NCBI RefSeq assembly: GCF_002078175.1
Contig: NZ_MWFK01000001.1
Coordinates: 2,790,001-2,854,000, forward strand
Source: Streptomyces sp. M41(2017)
GTDB taxonomy: Bacteria > Actinomycetota > Actinomycetes > Streptomycetales > Streptomycetaceae
Reading direction: 5' to 3'
DNA: 64,000 nt
Shown: positions 1 to 8,360 of the stretch, piece by piece
How the letters are laid out: each line of letters begins with the position of its first letter
Numbering within the stretch: the stretch's first letter is position 1
Position numbers and translations under genes: made by a program
Notes under the pieces: model-generated
Databases searched by the model: none
Told to the model about the DNA's origin: nothing
Seen by the model: the letters and a program-made list of their open reading frames with translations, nothing else

Positions 1-10
1 GTCCGAGCAA

Positions 11-35
11 GAGGAACATGTAATACGTGTTCCTC
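11..35. promoter_or_regulatory. 25-bp near-perfect palindrome
   Basis: The arms GAGGAACA and TGTTCCTC are perfectly complementary. The inner arms TGTA/TACG also pair if one G-T wobble is allowed, leaving one central base. It could be a regulator operator upstream of the XRE gene, or the hairpin terminator of a gene left of the window. No long T run follows. Confidence 0.4.
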
Positions 36-221
36 ATCATGCAGAGAGGGTTTCGCTCCGTCAAGCCCTTCGGCTTTTGTGTCTTTGCGAGCCGCTCGCT
101 GCGATGTACCTACAGATTGGCGTCATCTGCGGAGACGATCGACTCCGCACATGTACGACCCGTGCACGACCTCGGTACGGTGAAGTCGTACCAAGTCGTC
201 CCGTGCGAGGGGGAGTTCGGC

Positions 222-992
222 ATGGCCAACGAGAAGCTTCGCGGAGCGATCGTTGAGAGCGGCCTGACGCTCGATCAAGTAGCGCAGCGACTCGGAGTGT
301 CAGCGAAGACGGTGGAGCGCTGGATCAACGAACCAAACCGCAAGCCCTACCGGCGCTTCCAGTACGCCACGGCCTCGCTCCTTCAGTGCGAGGTCTCTTA
401 CCTCTGGCCCGAAGAGCGCACGTCGTCAGAGATCACCGAGGCTGGGAACGCTGAGCTGATCAAGCTGTACCCGCACCGGTCCGTCGTTCCCAACCGCATT
501 TGGCCCCAGCTCTACGCGCAGGCCAAAGAGTCGTTCGACGTTCTCGTGTACTCGGGTTTTTGGCTCACAGAGGACGCAGCGTTCCACCGAGTCGTGAAGG
601 AGAAGTCAGCGGCCGGCACCCGTATCCGCTTCATGCTCGGAGACCCGGACAGTCCCGCGGTAGCGGTGCGCGGTGAGGATGAGGGGATCGGGCCAGCCAT
701 GGCCAGCAAGATTCGGAACGCCCTCATCAACTACAGCTCGCTCTTCGGACTTCCCGGAGTGGAGTTCCGGCTCCACGGCACCACGCTCTACAACTCGCTC
801 TACCGGGCAGACAACGAGATGCTCGCCAACGGCCACCTGTACGGGGTAGGCGCGTACATGGCCCCTGTCCTGCACCTTCAGCGTGTGCCCGGGGGAGAGC
901 TGTTCGACGCATACGCTGAAAGCATCGAACGAGTCTGGGAAGCGGCCAGGCCCATCTCCTCGCCCGCCGACTGCGGAGGTCTGCACGCATGA
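222..992 (+). CDS. XRE-type HTH regulator with C-terminal ligand/effector-like domain
   Basis: A 256-residue protein. Residues 1-60 form a helix-turn-helix with the pattern LDQVAQRLGVSAKTVERW, typical of XRE/Cro-like DNA-binding domains. The remaining ~190 residues have no family I can name with certainty; they resemble the C-terminal part of Streptomyces XRE proteins linked to Nudix genes. The ATG at 222 is preferred over an in-frame upstream start at 27, because the upstream stretch looks non-coding and the HTH begins just after 222. Its TGA overlaps the ATG of the Nudix gene (ATGA), so the two are translationally coupled. Likely a regulator of the element; target unknown. Confidence 0.8.
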   Translation: MANEKLRGAIVESGLTLDQVAQRLGVSAKTVERWINEPNRKPYRRFQYATASLLQCEVSYLWPEERTSSEITEAGNAELIKLYPHRSVVPNRIWPQLYAQAKESFDVLVYSGFWLTEDAAFHRVVKEKSAAGTRIRFMLGDPDSPAVAVRGEDEGIGPAMASKIRNALINYSSLFGLPGVEFRLHGTTLYNSLYRADNEMLANGHLYGVGAYMAPVLHLQRVPGGELFDAYAESIERVWEAARPISSPADCGGLHA

Positions 993-1462
993 GCCGTATC
1001 GACTACTTCCGGGACCCCAACGCGCCAAAGGCGAACTCGGTGGTCCCCTCCGTCACGGCAGTCGTCCGCGACGACACGGGGCGACTTCTGCTCATTCACA
1101 AGACCGACAACAACCTGTGGGCACTCCCCGGAGGCGGTCACGACATCGGCGAACGCATCGGCGATACCGTCGTTCGGGAAGTGCTTGAGGAGACGGGAAT
1201 CACGGTCGAGATTGACAGCGTCTCTGGCCTCTACACCGACCCTCAGCACGTCCTCGCGTACGACGACGGAGAGGTCCGTCAGCAGTTCTCAATCTGCTTC
1301 CGAGCGCACCCCACGGGCGGCACTCTGCGTACGAGCAGCGAATCCAAAGAGGTCCGCTGGGTCGACCCAGCGGACCTCGATGACCTGGACATCCATCCGT
1401 CCATGCGGCTGCGCATCACACACGGCCTGGACGAGACGCGCCAAGAGCCTTACATCGGCTGA
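989..1462 (+). CDS. Nudix hydrolase
   Basis: A 157-residue protein with a complete Nudix box at residues 49-71 (G-x5-E-x7-REVLEETGI), the Mg-binding signature of enzymes that hydrolyse nucleoside diphosphates linked to another moiety. The substrate cannot be told from sequence. It is coupled to the upstream XRE gene by a 4-nt overlap, and its 3' end overlaps the convergent HD gene by 13 bp. In actinobacterial integrative elements such as pSAM2 a Nudix protein (Pif) takes part in transfer immunity; that parallel is inference. Confidence 0.88.
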   Translation: MSRIDYFRDPNAPKANSVVPSVTAVVRDDTGRLLLIHKTDNNLWALPGGGHDIGERIGDTVVREVLEETGITVEIDSVSGLYTDPQHVLAYDDGEVRQQFSICFRAHPTGGTLRTSSESKEVRWVDPADLDDLDIHPSMRLRITHGLDETRQEPYIG

Positions 1463-2019
1463 TCTGCGGTCTGCGCCTGGACGAGGCGCCCCTCCACACG
1501 TCGCGAGGCTGCGTGGATCTCCGGCGCGGCGCGTTGGATGAAGCGGCCGACGATCGTCTCCGGCCCATACCGCTGCACGATTTCGTTGAGGCGGTCGGTC
1601 GGCGCGGTGTGCGTGCCGTCCGGGGTCGTCGTCATGTCGCAGAAGAGCAAGGCGTCCACAAGGTCGGGGCGCTCAAGCTTGAACTCGCTCTCCAGCTCGT
1701 GCCGGAGCCCCCGCTCCTCCGCCTCCAGCAAGGCACAGGAGTGGTGCGCCACGAGACGGACGACCCGTTCATCTACCCCTTCCTGACCACGGAGGAAGCG
1801 GGCCCCGTCGAGCGGATGGAATCCGGTGAGCGCGATCTCCGGCGAGTACCCGATGTCATGCAGCACGGCTGCCGCTTCGAGAAGTTCCGCGTCGTCGCCA
1901 AGAATCGGAGCCAGAGAGCGGGCGCGCTTCGCGACACCAAGGGAATGCGCCCACCTTCGGGGCAGCGGCTCGGCCAGCATCGATTCAGAGAGCGAGTACG
2001 CCCACTCAGTCAGTCCCAT
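1450..2019 (-). CDS. HD-domain metal-dependent phosphohydrolase
   Basis: A 189-residue protein with the HD signature: H25, the H54-D55 pair in VLHDIGY, and a later HHS motif (VAHHSCA), the expected metal ligands of HD phosphohydrolases. The start is the ATG at 2017-2019; the longer frame upstream overlaps the GntR gene and looks non-coding. It lies 11 bp downstream of the GntR gene on the same strand and is probably co-transcribed. HD/GntR/Nudix groupings are frequent in Streptomyces integrative elements. Substrate unknown; nucleotide hydrolysis is the usual activity of such proteins. Confidence 0.82.
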   Translation of the reverse strand: MGLTEWAYSLSESMLAEPLPRRWAHSLGVAKRARSLAPILGDDAELLEAAAVLHDIGYSPEIALTGFHPLDGARFLRGQEGVDERVVRLVAHHSCALLEAEERGLRHELESEFKLERPDLVDALLFCDMTTTPDGTHTAPTDRLNEIVQRYGPETIVGRFIQRAAPEIHAASRRVEGRLVQAQTADQPM

Positions 2020-2030
2020 GGTGACCAAGG

Positions 2031-2477
2031 CTACGGCCCTACGGCAGGACTTGGGAGAGCACGCACTGTGCGTCCCTTGCCGTGAACGGTGGCGAGCAAG
2101 CCCGTCCCCTCCATGTACGCGAGCCCTCGGCGGACAGCCGTACGCGATACGCCGAATCGCTCGCACAGCCTCGCCTCCGACGGATACGCATCTCCGACGG
2201 CCAGCGAGTCCTCTTCGATCACCGCCACCATCCGTTCAACGAGTGAGCGGCGGTCACCGCCTTGGGACACGCGCCACCCGATGCCCGGCGCTGATTCCAG
2301 CACTCCTTCAGCCTCCAGCGTCTTGAGCGATCGGCGGATCGTGTTCCGCGCTACGCCGTGCTCACGCATGAGGTCCGCCTCGGACGGCAAACCGCTCCCG
2401 TGCCTGCCGCCCTCGATCTCCTGCCGGAGTGCTTCCGCAATGACCAGGTAGGTTCCGCGCGGACTGGCCTCTGTCAC
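2031..2477 (-). CDS. GntR-family regulator with two winged-helix domains
   Basis: A 148-residue protein made of two successive GntR-type winged helices and no effector domain. The first includes GLPSEADLMREHGVARNTIR and the second YPSEARLCERFGVSRTAVRR. The start is GTG at 2475-2477, with a GGGGAG ribosome binding site just upstream. KorSA-type GntR repressors control transfer and replication genes of pSAM2-like elements, so a repressor role in the host element is plausible. The tandem wHTH layout suggests binding to two half-sites within one protein. Confidence 0.82.
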   Translation of the reverse strand: MTEASPRGTYLVIAEALRQEIEGGRHGSGLPSEADLMREHGVARNTIRRSLKTLEAEGVLESAPGIGWRVSQGGDRRSLVERMVAVIEEDSLAVGDAYPSEARLCERFGVSRTAVRRGLAYMEGTGLLATVHGKGRTVRALPSPAVGP

Positions 2478-2989
2478 TTGGGCTCCCCTCGGCTCACTAT
2501 CTCGCTCCCTGCCAGCCTCCCACGGCCGTCCGGCATCACGTCATGGCCGTTCAGGAGGTCGGGACCCGCCTGGCCGCTCCACCTCAGATTCCGTCTCATT
2601 CAGCTCCGTTCGTCCACGTTCACGTCCATACGCAGTGCGGGTTTGTCTGTGGGAGGTGCAGGGTCACTCGGTCGCGCGTCGGTCATGGCGCAGCGCGGTA
2701 GTCACTCTCCTGCGAGTTGGCAGACGTGCACCGCATGGGCCCGAAGGTCCCTACCTGCCACATTCTGCGGATGCCACCTTGGCTTCTGGCGCCCGCAAGC
2801 GCTGCGCGGACCGAATCTAGAAATTAGTGGTATGCGTCTCGAGACGAGCCGAGGGGGAGTATGCATGTGTGGGGGCGATGACGTCCGCCTTCGGCAGGCG
2901 TCATCGTGACGCCGGATCACTGAGTTGCGCAGCGCTCGCCGTCTGCAGCCCTGAGTGGGGTAGCAGCGCGTGTGAACAAGGGGGGCATT
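2478..2989. other. Intergenic region between GntR gene and nuclease gene
   Basis: About 510 bp without a convincing gene; the short ORFs here have no recognisable motifs or ribosome binding sites. An imperfect hairpin at about 2875-2905 (GATGACG ... CGTCATC) lies upstream of the nuclease gene. The GntR promoter must lie at the left end and the nuclease promoter at the right end; I cannot assign boxes to either. Confidence 0.5.
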
Positions 2990-4612
2990 ATGGCAGTGCC
3001 GAACGCTATCCGATGGGTGGATATTGACCCGGCCAAGATTGAAGACGTTATTGCCGTCCTGATCAGTCGTCTTCATCCTGAGACGCAACGGATCGATGGT
3101 TCAGGCGGGGATGGCGGAAGAGATGTCCAGTTGCCTTTGGATAGCGGCTTGGTGATCTATGAAATCAAGAGCTTCACGGGCCGGTTGAATGATTCGCGGA
3201 GGAGGCAGATTAAGCGATCTTTGCGTGCAGCTTCTTCTCATAATCCGCGCCACTGGCACTTGATTATGCCCCTCGATCTGACACCGAATGAGCTGGAGTG
3301 GTACAACGACCTTAAGGACGACTACCCGTTTGTGAGCAATTTTACGCGCGGGCGGACGTGGCTGGACTCGGAGATGGCGCTTCGGCCTGAAATTGCTCGA
3401 TACTACATCGGCGACAGCAACTCCGAGATCGTGAACTACCTCCGGGATATTAGTAGAGAGGAGGCGGTACTTGCGAATGGATTCCCTGATGCGGTCGCAC
3501 GAATTAAGCGACTGATCTTGCAGTTGAATGAAATCGATCCGCATTACGTGTTTGGCTTTCATGTTGATCCGGAAGGTAACGTAAAACCTGAGGTTCGACC
3601 GCGATACGCGGGTGCGGAGCTCGATAGACCCTTCGTCATCAAAGCGGTCTTCGTTTTCCCTGAAACTCCCGAGGGGCGGGCGGCAAAAGCTGGCTTCAGA
3701 GATGCCCTCGACTATGGAGTTCCGGCGGAGCTTCCAGAAGAATTCGTCAAGTCGGTGGAAATTGATGCTCCTGCAGGCATGGGTGGGAAGTGGAGCGGAG
3801 GCACCTTCTTTCTGGAGTCCGTGGCCGAGCCAGGATCTGAAGGGGTGCGGTACTCGGCAGTGGTCGCGGATGGGCAGGGGCGTCCGCTTGCTGCCATTCC
3901 GCTGATCCTCGCAAGGAGGTTCCGAGGGGAGAAGGGGGCGCAAGTCGAGTTCAATGACATGACGAACTTCTTCACGATTCGTTCTCGCCTCAACGTGCTA
4001 GAAAAAACCGCTGTCCACACTTTCAGTTTCGAGCACAGGGGAGGCGTCCTGCCTTCGGCTTTGCTGCCTACCCTGCGATTCCTTGTCAATATCAAGGTTG
4101 GCAACCAGTGGGGGCTGGCTGTCAATGATGAAGTGACGCAACTGAATTTGCTGACTGATTCTTTCATTTCGGATCTCGCGGACTATGGGCGCTATATTTC
4201 CGTTCTGGCGAAGCTGCAGGAATACACCGGCTTCTCTTTCCCGATTCCGGACATCTTGTCGCCTGAAGATGGCGAACGGCTTAAGCGCGCCAACTACCTA
4301 ATTAGCGGGAAAGATCTCGTTTCGAAATGGGATCACGCTCGGATTACTTTCACGCGGGAAGGGGTGGAGCGGTGGCGTGTCACGACAGGTTCTGGGCCTG
4401 GGCAGATTTTGATGCGTGAGGATTTTTACACTGAGATCTGTGGAAATCGAATCTATGTTGGGCAAGTGCAAAAGCATATTGCTTCGGTGAAAGCTGATGA
4501 ATTGCCAGACACTGGGGGGGCATCTGACGAGGACACCTTTCCCGTGGATCTTTCGCCGGCGGGTGACGCAACCATGACGACCAAGCTTCTTCCCCGGGAG
4601 GAAGAATTCTGA
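2990..4612 (+). CDS. PD-(D/E)XK-type nuclease fused to a large unknown region
   Basis: A 540-residue protein. Near residues 38-58 it carries the core GGDGGRDVQ ... VIYEIKS, which fits the D-x(n)-(E/D)-x-K active site of restriction-like (Mrr-type) nucleases. The remaining ~400 residues match no family I recognise and could be a sensor or target-recognition part. ATG 2990 is chosen because AAGGGGGG lies a few bases upstream; an in-frame GTG at 2972 is the alternative. Codon use is clearly more A/T-rich at third positions than in neighbouring genes, which points to recent transfer. It is alone on its strand beside the trypsin-NTPase gene, so a stand-alone anti-phage or anti-plasmid nuclease is inferred. 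Confidence 0.68.
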   Translation: MAVPNAIRWVDIDPAKIEDVIAVLISRLHPETQRIDGSGGDGGRDVQLPLDSGLVIYEIKSFTGRLNDSRRRQIKRSLRAASSHNPRHWHLIMPLDLTPNELEWYNDLKDDYPFVSNFTRGRTWLDSEMALRPEIARYYIGDSNSEIVNYLRDISREEAVLANGFPDAVARIKRLILQLNEIDPHYVFGFHVDPEGNVKPEVRPRYAGAELDRPFVIKAVFVFPETPEGRAAKAGFRDALDYGVPAELPEEFVKSVEIDAPAGMGGKWSGGTFFLESVAEPGSEGVRYSAVVADGQGRPLAAIPLILARRFRGEKGAQVEFNDMTNFFTIRSRLNVLEKTAVHTFSFEHRGGVLPSALLPTLRFLVNIKVGNQWGLAVNDEVTQLNLLTDSFISDLADYGRYISVLAKLQEYTGFSFPIPDILSPEDGERLKRANYLISGKDLVSKWDHARITFTREGVERWRVTTGSGPGQILMREDFYTEICGNRIYVGQVQKHIASVKADELPDTGGASDEDTFPVDLSPAGDATMTTKLLPREEEF

Positions 4613-5012
4613 GCCGCTTCAGGCCCCGTGAGTCAAAGGCGCACGCGTTGCCTGGGAACGGCTTCCCCGCAGCGTCGGAGCACCTGGCCGACTGGCACTG
4701 GCGGGAGCGCCGGTCTCGGGACGATCCCTACGTCACGCGCGCAGCGGCTCTGGGAACGATTCCCCCGGGTGTCCCCCCAGGAGGGGGTGCAGCGTAAAGA
4801 GGCCTGCTGGGAAGGCTCTCGCGGAGCCCTGTGTAAGTCTGCCAAGACACTTGAGCAGAACGGATCTGCCAGAGTGAGGGCGTCGCCGATCCCGGCGTTG
4901 CGAACCAGGGTCGTCCGGTATGAGTCCTCTGGCATGCGTGATTTCCGCCGGGCGATGGGGCTGTGGCTGAGCGGTTTGGAGGCCACGGCTGGCCGTGCCG
5001 CGATTGGGGCGC
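4613..5012. other. Intergenic region between two convergent defence-like genes
   Basis: About 400 bp separate the 3' ends of the nuclease and trypsin-NTPase genes. An open frame at 4609-4788 begins with CTG overlapping the nuclease stop codon and reads as a hydrophilic W/R-rich peptide, but it lacks a standard start. I see no terminator with a long T run and nothing else that I can support. Confidence 0.4.
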
Positions 5013-8000
5013 CTACTGTTGGCCGTCCTGCAACCAGGACAGAAGTCGCAGCGACCGTTCGAGGGACGCCTGATGTATGTCGGGACGTGCCGCTGCCAGC
5101 TTGCGGTAGGCGGTGACGGCTTCCTCGGTGGCGGTCAGTGCGTCCTCATGCCGCCCCAGCCCGCCCAGCTGGATGGCGAGGTTGTACAGACTGCCGGCGA
5201 GGTCGGGCAGGAAAGCGTCGGGACGTGCCGCGGCCAGCTTGCGGTAGGCGGTGACGGCTTCCTCGATGGCGGTCAGTGCGTCCTCACGCCGCCCCAGCTC
5301 CCTCAGATCGCCGGAGAGGTTGTTCAGACTGCCAGCGAGGTCGGACAGGAAGGCGTCGGGACGCGTTGCGGCCAGTTCCCGGCAGATGGTGACGGCTTCC
5401 TCGATGGCGGTCAGTGCGTCCTCATGCCGCCCCAGCCCGCCCAGCTGGATGGCGAGGTTGGTCAGACTGCTGGCGAGGTCGGACAGGAAGGCGTCGGGAC
5501 GTGCCGCTGCCAGCTTGCGGTAGGCGGTGACGGCTTCCTCGATGGCGGTCAGTGCGTCCTCATGCCGCCCCAGCCCGCCCAGATCGGCGGAGAGGTTGTT
5601 CAGACTGCCGGCGAGGTCGGGGAGGAAGGCGTCGGGACGGGTTGTGGCCAGTTCCCGGCGGATGGTGACGGCTTCGTTGCTGGCGGTCAGTGCGTCCTCA
5701 TGCTGCCCCAGCTGCCACAGCTGGATGGCGAGGTTGTTCAGACTGCTGGCGAGGTTGGGCAGGAAGGCGTCGGGATGTGCCGTGGCCAGCTTGCGGTTGG
5801 CGGTGACGGCTTCTTCGATGGCGGTCAGTGCGTCCTCATGCTGCCCCAGCTCCCCCAGCTGGACGGAGAGGTTGTTCAGACTGCCGGCGAGGTCGGGGAG
5901 GAAGGCGTCGGGACGGGTTGTGGCCAGTTCCCGGCGGATGGTGACGGCTTCGTTGCTGGCGGTCAGTGCGTCCTCATGCTGCCCCAGCTGCCACAGCCGG
6001 ACGGCGAGGTTGTTCAGACTGCCGGCGAGGTTGGGCAGGAAGGCGTCGGGATGTGCCGTGGCCAGCTTGCGGTAGGCGGTGACGGCTTCTTCGATGGCGG
6101 TCAGTGCGTCCTCATGCTGCCCCAGCTCCCCCAGCCGGACGGCGAGGTTATTCAGACTCGCGGCGAGGCCGGGCAGGAAGGCACCGGAATTGGTAACGGT
6201 CCGGGCGCGGTAGTGGTCAGTGAGTCGCTGAGCGAGGTGGGCGGCAGTCTCGGCGAGGTTGTGGCTCGTGTCTGGAAACCGGTTGGCGAGTTGCCGCAGG
6301 GTGTCGATGGTGGTGTCGGGAGCATCGGTAATCTGCTTCAGGGCGTGCAGGAGCGGTGTGGGGGTTTCGGTCTGAGTCGCGACGTCGATTACTGCCGGCA
6401 CCAGGGTGTCGGAGTGGCGAACGCACAGTTCGGTGAGCAGGTGGGCAAGTGTGCCGCGCAGGGGTAGGTGGGTTGCGGCCCGCGTGGACACGGTCAGCAA
6501 CTGTCGGGCCTGGGCCTCGGTAGCCTCGGGCAGGAGGCGGTCGGGCAGGTTGGGGTGGGCCAGCAGGTGGCGGCCGGTGAAGCGTTCGGCGAGCCGGTCC
6601 GGCCGGAGGCTCTCCCATACGCTGTCATCAGCCGGGGGATACAGCTCTGTGATCCAGCGGTGCACGTTGTTGCGACGGTCCTCGCTCTGATCCGACAGTC
6701 CAGGAACCCTGGCGAGCAGTCTGTCAGCTTGTTGCCGGTCGGGCGCTCCGAGCAGGAATGCGGCAGCCAGAGCATGAGAAAGGGTGTCCATGGTGAGTAC
6801 CGGATGAAGGGCGCGCGCGACGGCGGAGTTCTCCCAGTAGCGCCGCTCGTGGCGCAGCAGTCGGTCTTCCACGCCCGAAGCGGGTCTGGGATTTGTTGCG
6901 GCGTCGGGTGGTTGGGCGGTGTCGAGCAGGTCGGCCAGGGCGGTCATGTGCAAGGTCAGCGCCGTGCTCATGCCTTCTCTGTTGATCGCGGCTGCTGAGA
7001 CGTTCTCGATGAGCTGGTGGGCCAGGGCTGGCCAGTCGTGGTGGTGCCAGCCGTGGACAGAGGGGAGGTGCCCGGCGAAGCTGCCGGCGGCCTCCCGGTA
7101 GCCGTCCAGCCGGTTCCCAGACTTCGATTCCAGGGCACCCAGATGCGTGACGGGCGTGCCGTCCAGCAGTTCTTCGGCTGCCGGGGTCTTGTCTTGGAGG
7201 GTCTGCCACCAGTCGCCCGCGGTACGGGCCAGCAGCAGCACTTTCACTGCGGTGCCGGCGCCCGTGCCGATGCCGTGCCGGGCCAGGGCCTGGCAGAGGT
7301 CGGTGAGCTGGCTGGTGCGGGTCTCGGCGTAGTCCACGACGATCAGTGCAGGCGCCGTCGCTGAGGCCACCACGTCCAGGGAGCCGTCTGCGGCGTCGGC
7401 GCGCAGCCACAGGACGGCCCACGGCTTCTGGCGGGCGAGCAGGGTGGCCAAGTGGTGGGCGAGGCGGGTCTTGCCCTGCCCGCCCGGGCCGTGGATCAGC
7501 CACGCTCCGAAGCCCGGCAGGCCGGCCCACGCGCGCAGTTGGGTGAGCAGGTCCTCGCGTCCGCGGAACGGGACGACCGCCCGCCGGGCCCTCAGCAGCG
7601 CAGCGGGCGATGAAACCGTTTGGGCGCCGGTGGCGTTGAGCGTGTCGGTGTGGTCCGCCAGCCCCTGCCACTCAACCGGCTCCATCCCGGTGCCCGCCTC
7701 CGGGCCATGCAGGGCCAGCGTGTCGCGGAAAGCCTGGTCGTGAAACAGCACATACAACGGAACGGCATGCAAGCTGGCGTGGGCCAGTCCGGCCAGGTCA
7801 GCAGAGATCACCCCGGTGAGCAGGTCCCCGCAGAAGACAGCCGCGCCGGACAGGCCACCCCACGGGCTCCCGTCGGTGGACTGGGGCGGGTGCTCGGTAA
7901 GGGTGACGACGTGCCGGTTGTCGACACGGCCGGTGACCGGATTTATCGTGCCGGTGGCCTGCCACAGCTCCACCGGCCTACCGGACCGCTGGACCATGTC

Positions 8001-8315
8001 CGGTACACCCACGGTCTGGCACGTGGACCCAGGCAGGCTGGTGACCAGCCTGCCCCAGCGGATCGCAGAACTCTTGAGCGGTTGCCAGGCCGGGTCGTCG
8101 ATCAGGAGCAGGGCGGCATCGTCCCGGCCGCCGGGCGTGCCCCGCCACACCACCTTCGCTGCGTACCGCGCCGCGTGGCCCGGCTGGAAGAACTCGGCTG
8201 ACTCACCCAGGGCTGGGACGACGTGAGCTGAGGTCAGCACTAGGTGGTCACTGATCACATAGCCCGACCCTTGCCCGTCGGCACCGTCGACGGCCACCAC
8301 ACGCTCGCGATTCAT
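5013..8315 (-). CDS. Trypsin-like peptidase - P-loop NTPase - TPR conflict protein
   Basis: An 1100-residue multidomain protein. Residues 1-200 are a trypsin-fold peptidase with His31 in LTSAHVV, Asp66 in RDDAALLL and Ser156 in GGLSGAAV, so the triad is complete. An NTPase of STAND/AP-ATPase style follows, with Walker A GPGGQGKT near 276-283 and Walker B ALIVVDYAE near 331-339. The C-terminus is eight TPR-like repeats of 46 residues. Such proteins are viewed as intracellular sensors: the repeats perceive a ligand, the NTPase oligomerises, and the protease is released. ATG 8315 is preferred over a GTG at 8336 because the peptidase fold starts at once. It forms an operon with the Trypco2 gene 45 bp upstream. 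Confidence 0.85.
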   Translation of the reverse strand: MNRERVVAVDGADGQGSGYVISDHLVLTSAHVVPALGESAEFFQPGHAARYAAKVVWRGTPGGRDDAALLLIDDPAWQPLKSSAIRWGRLVTSLPGSTCQTVGVPDMVQRSGRPVELWQATGTINPVTGRVDNRHVVTLTEHPPQSTDGSPWGGLSGAAVFCGDLLTGVISADLAGLAHASLHAVPLYVLFHDQAFRDTLALHGPEAGTGMEPVEWQGLADHTDTLNATGAQTVSSPAALLRARRAVVPFRGREDLLTQLRAWAGLPGFGAWLIHGPGGQGKTRLAHHLATLLARQKPWAVLWLRADAADGSLDVVASATAPALIVVDYAETRTSQLTDLCQALARHGIGTGAGTAVKVLLLARTAGDWWQTLQDKTPAAEELLDGTPVTHLGALESKSGNRLDGYREAAGSFAGHLPSVHGWHHHDWPALAHQLIENVSAAAINREGMSTALTLHMTALADLLDTAQPPDAATNPRPASGVEDRLLRHERRYWENSAVARALHPVLTMDTLSHALAAAFLLGAPDRQQADRLLARVPGLSDQSEDRRNNVHRWITELYPPADDSVWESLRPDRLAERFTGRHLLAHPNLPDRLLPEATEAQARQLLTVSTRAATHLPLRGTLAHLLTELCVRHSDTLVPAVIDVATQTETPTPLLHALKQITDAPDTTIDTLRQLANRFPDTSHNLAETAAHLAQRLTDHYRARTVTNSGAFLPGLAASLNNLAVRLGELGQHEDALTAIEEAVTAYRKLATAHPDAFLPNLAGSLNNLAVRLWQLGQHEDALTASNEAVTIRRELATTRPDAFLPDLAGSLNNLSVQLGELGQHEDALTAIEEAVTANRKLATAHPDAFLPNLASSLNNLAIQLWQLGQHEDALTASNEAVTIRRELATTRPDAFLPDLAGSLNNLSADLGGLGRHEDALTAIEEAVTAYRKLAAARPDAFLSDLASSLTNLAIQLGGLGRHEDALTAIEEAVTICRELAATRPDAFLSDLAGSLNNLSGDLRELGRREDALTAIEEAVTAYRKLAAARPDAFLPDLAGSLYNLAIQLGGLGRHEDALTATEEAVTAYRKLAAARPDIHQASLERSLRLLSWLQDGQQ
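5079..6182 (-). repeat. Eight tandem 138-bp repeats (46-residue TPR units)
   Basis: The 3' part of the trypsin-NTPase gene consists of eight consecutive 138-bp units. Each encodes a 46-residue unit with the pattern SLNNLA..L..LG.HEDAL and EEAVT..R.LA. Units 2 and 4 are almost identical and units 1 and 3 form their partners, so a 276-bp two-unit block seems to have been duplicated. Nucleotide identity is high enough to allow expansion or contraction by recombination. Confidence 0.92.
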
Positions 8316-8360
8316 CCCCGCCCCTATACACCCCACGCACAGGCCAAGCCCAGAATGAGG

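Noticed and set aside
5079..6182. Possible CRISPR-like or minisatellite array
   Set aside because: The 138-bp units are contiguous, without spacers, and keep frame in the TPR-coding gene.
4995..6467. A plus-strand frame with GGDGFLDGGQCVLMPPQ repeats
   Set aside because: It is the antisense image of the TPR repeats of the trypsin-NTPase gene; the repeat pattern is explained by the coding strand.
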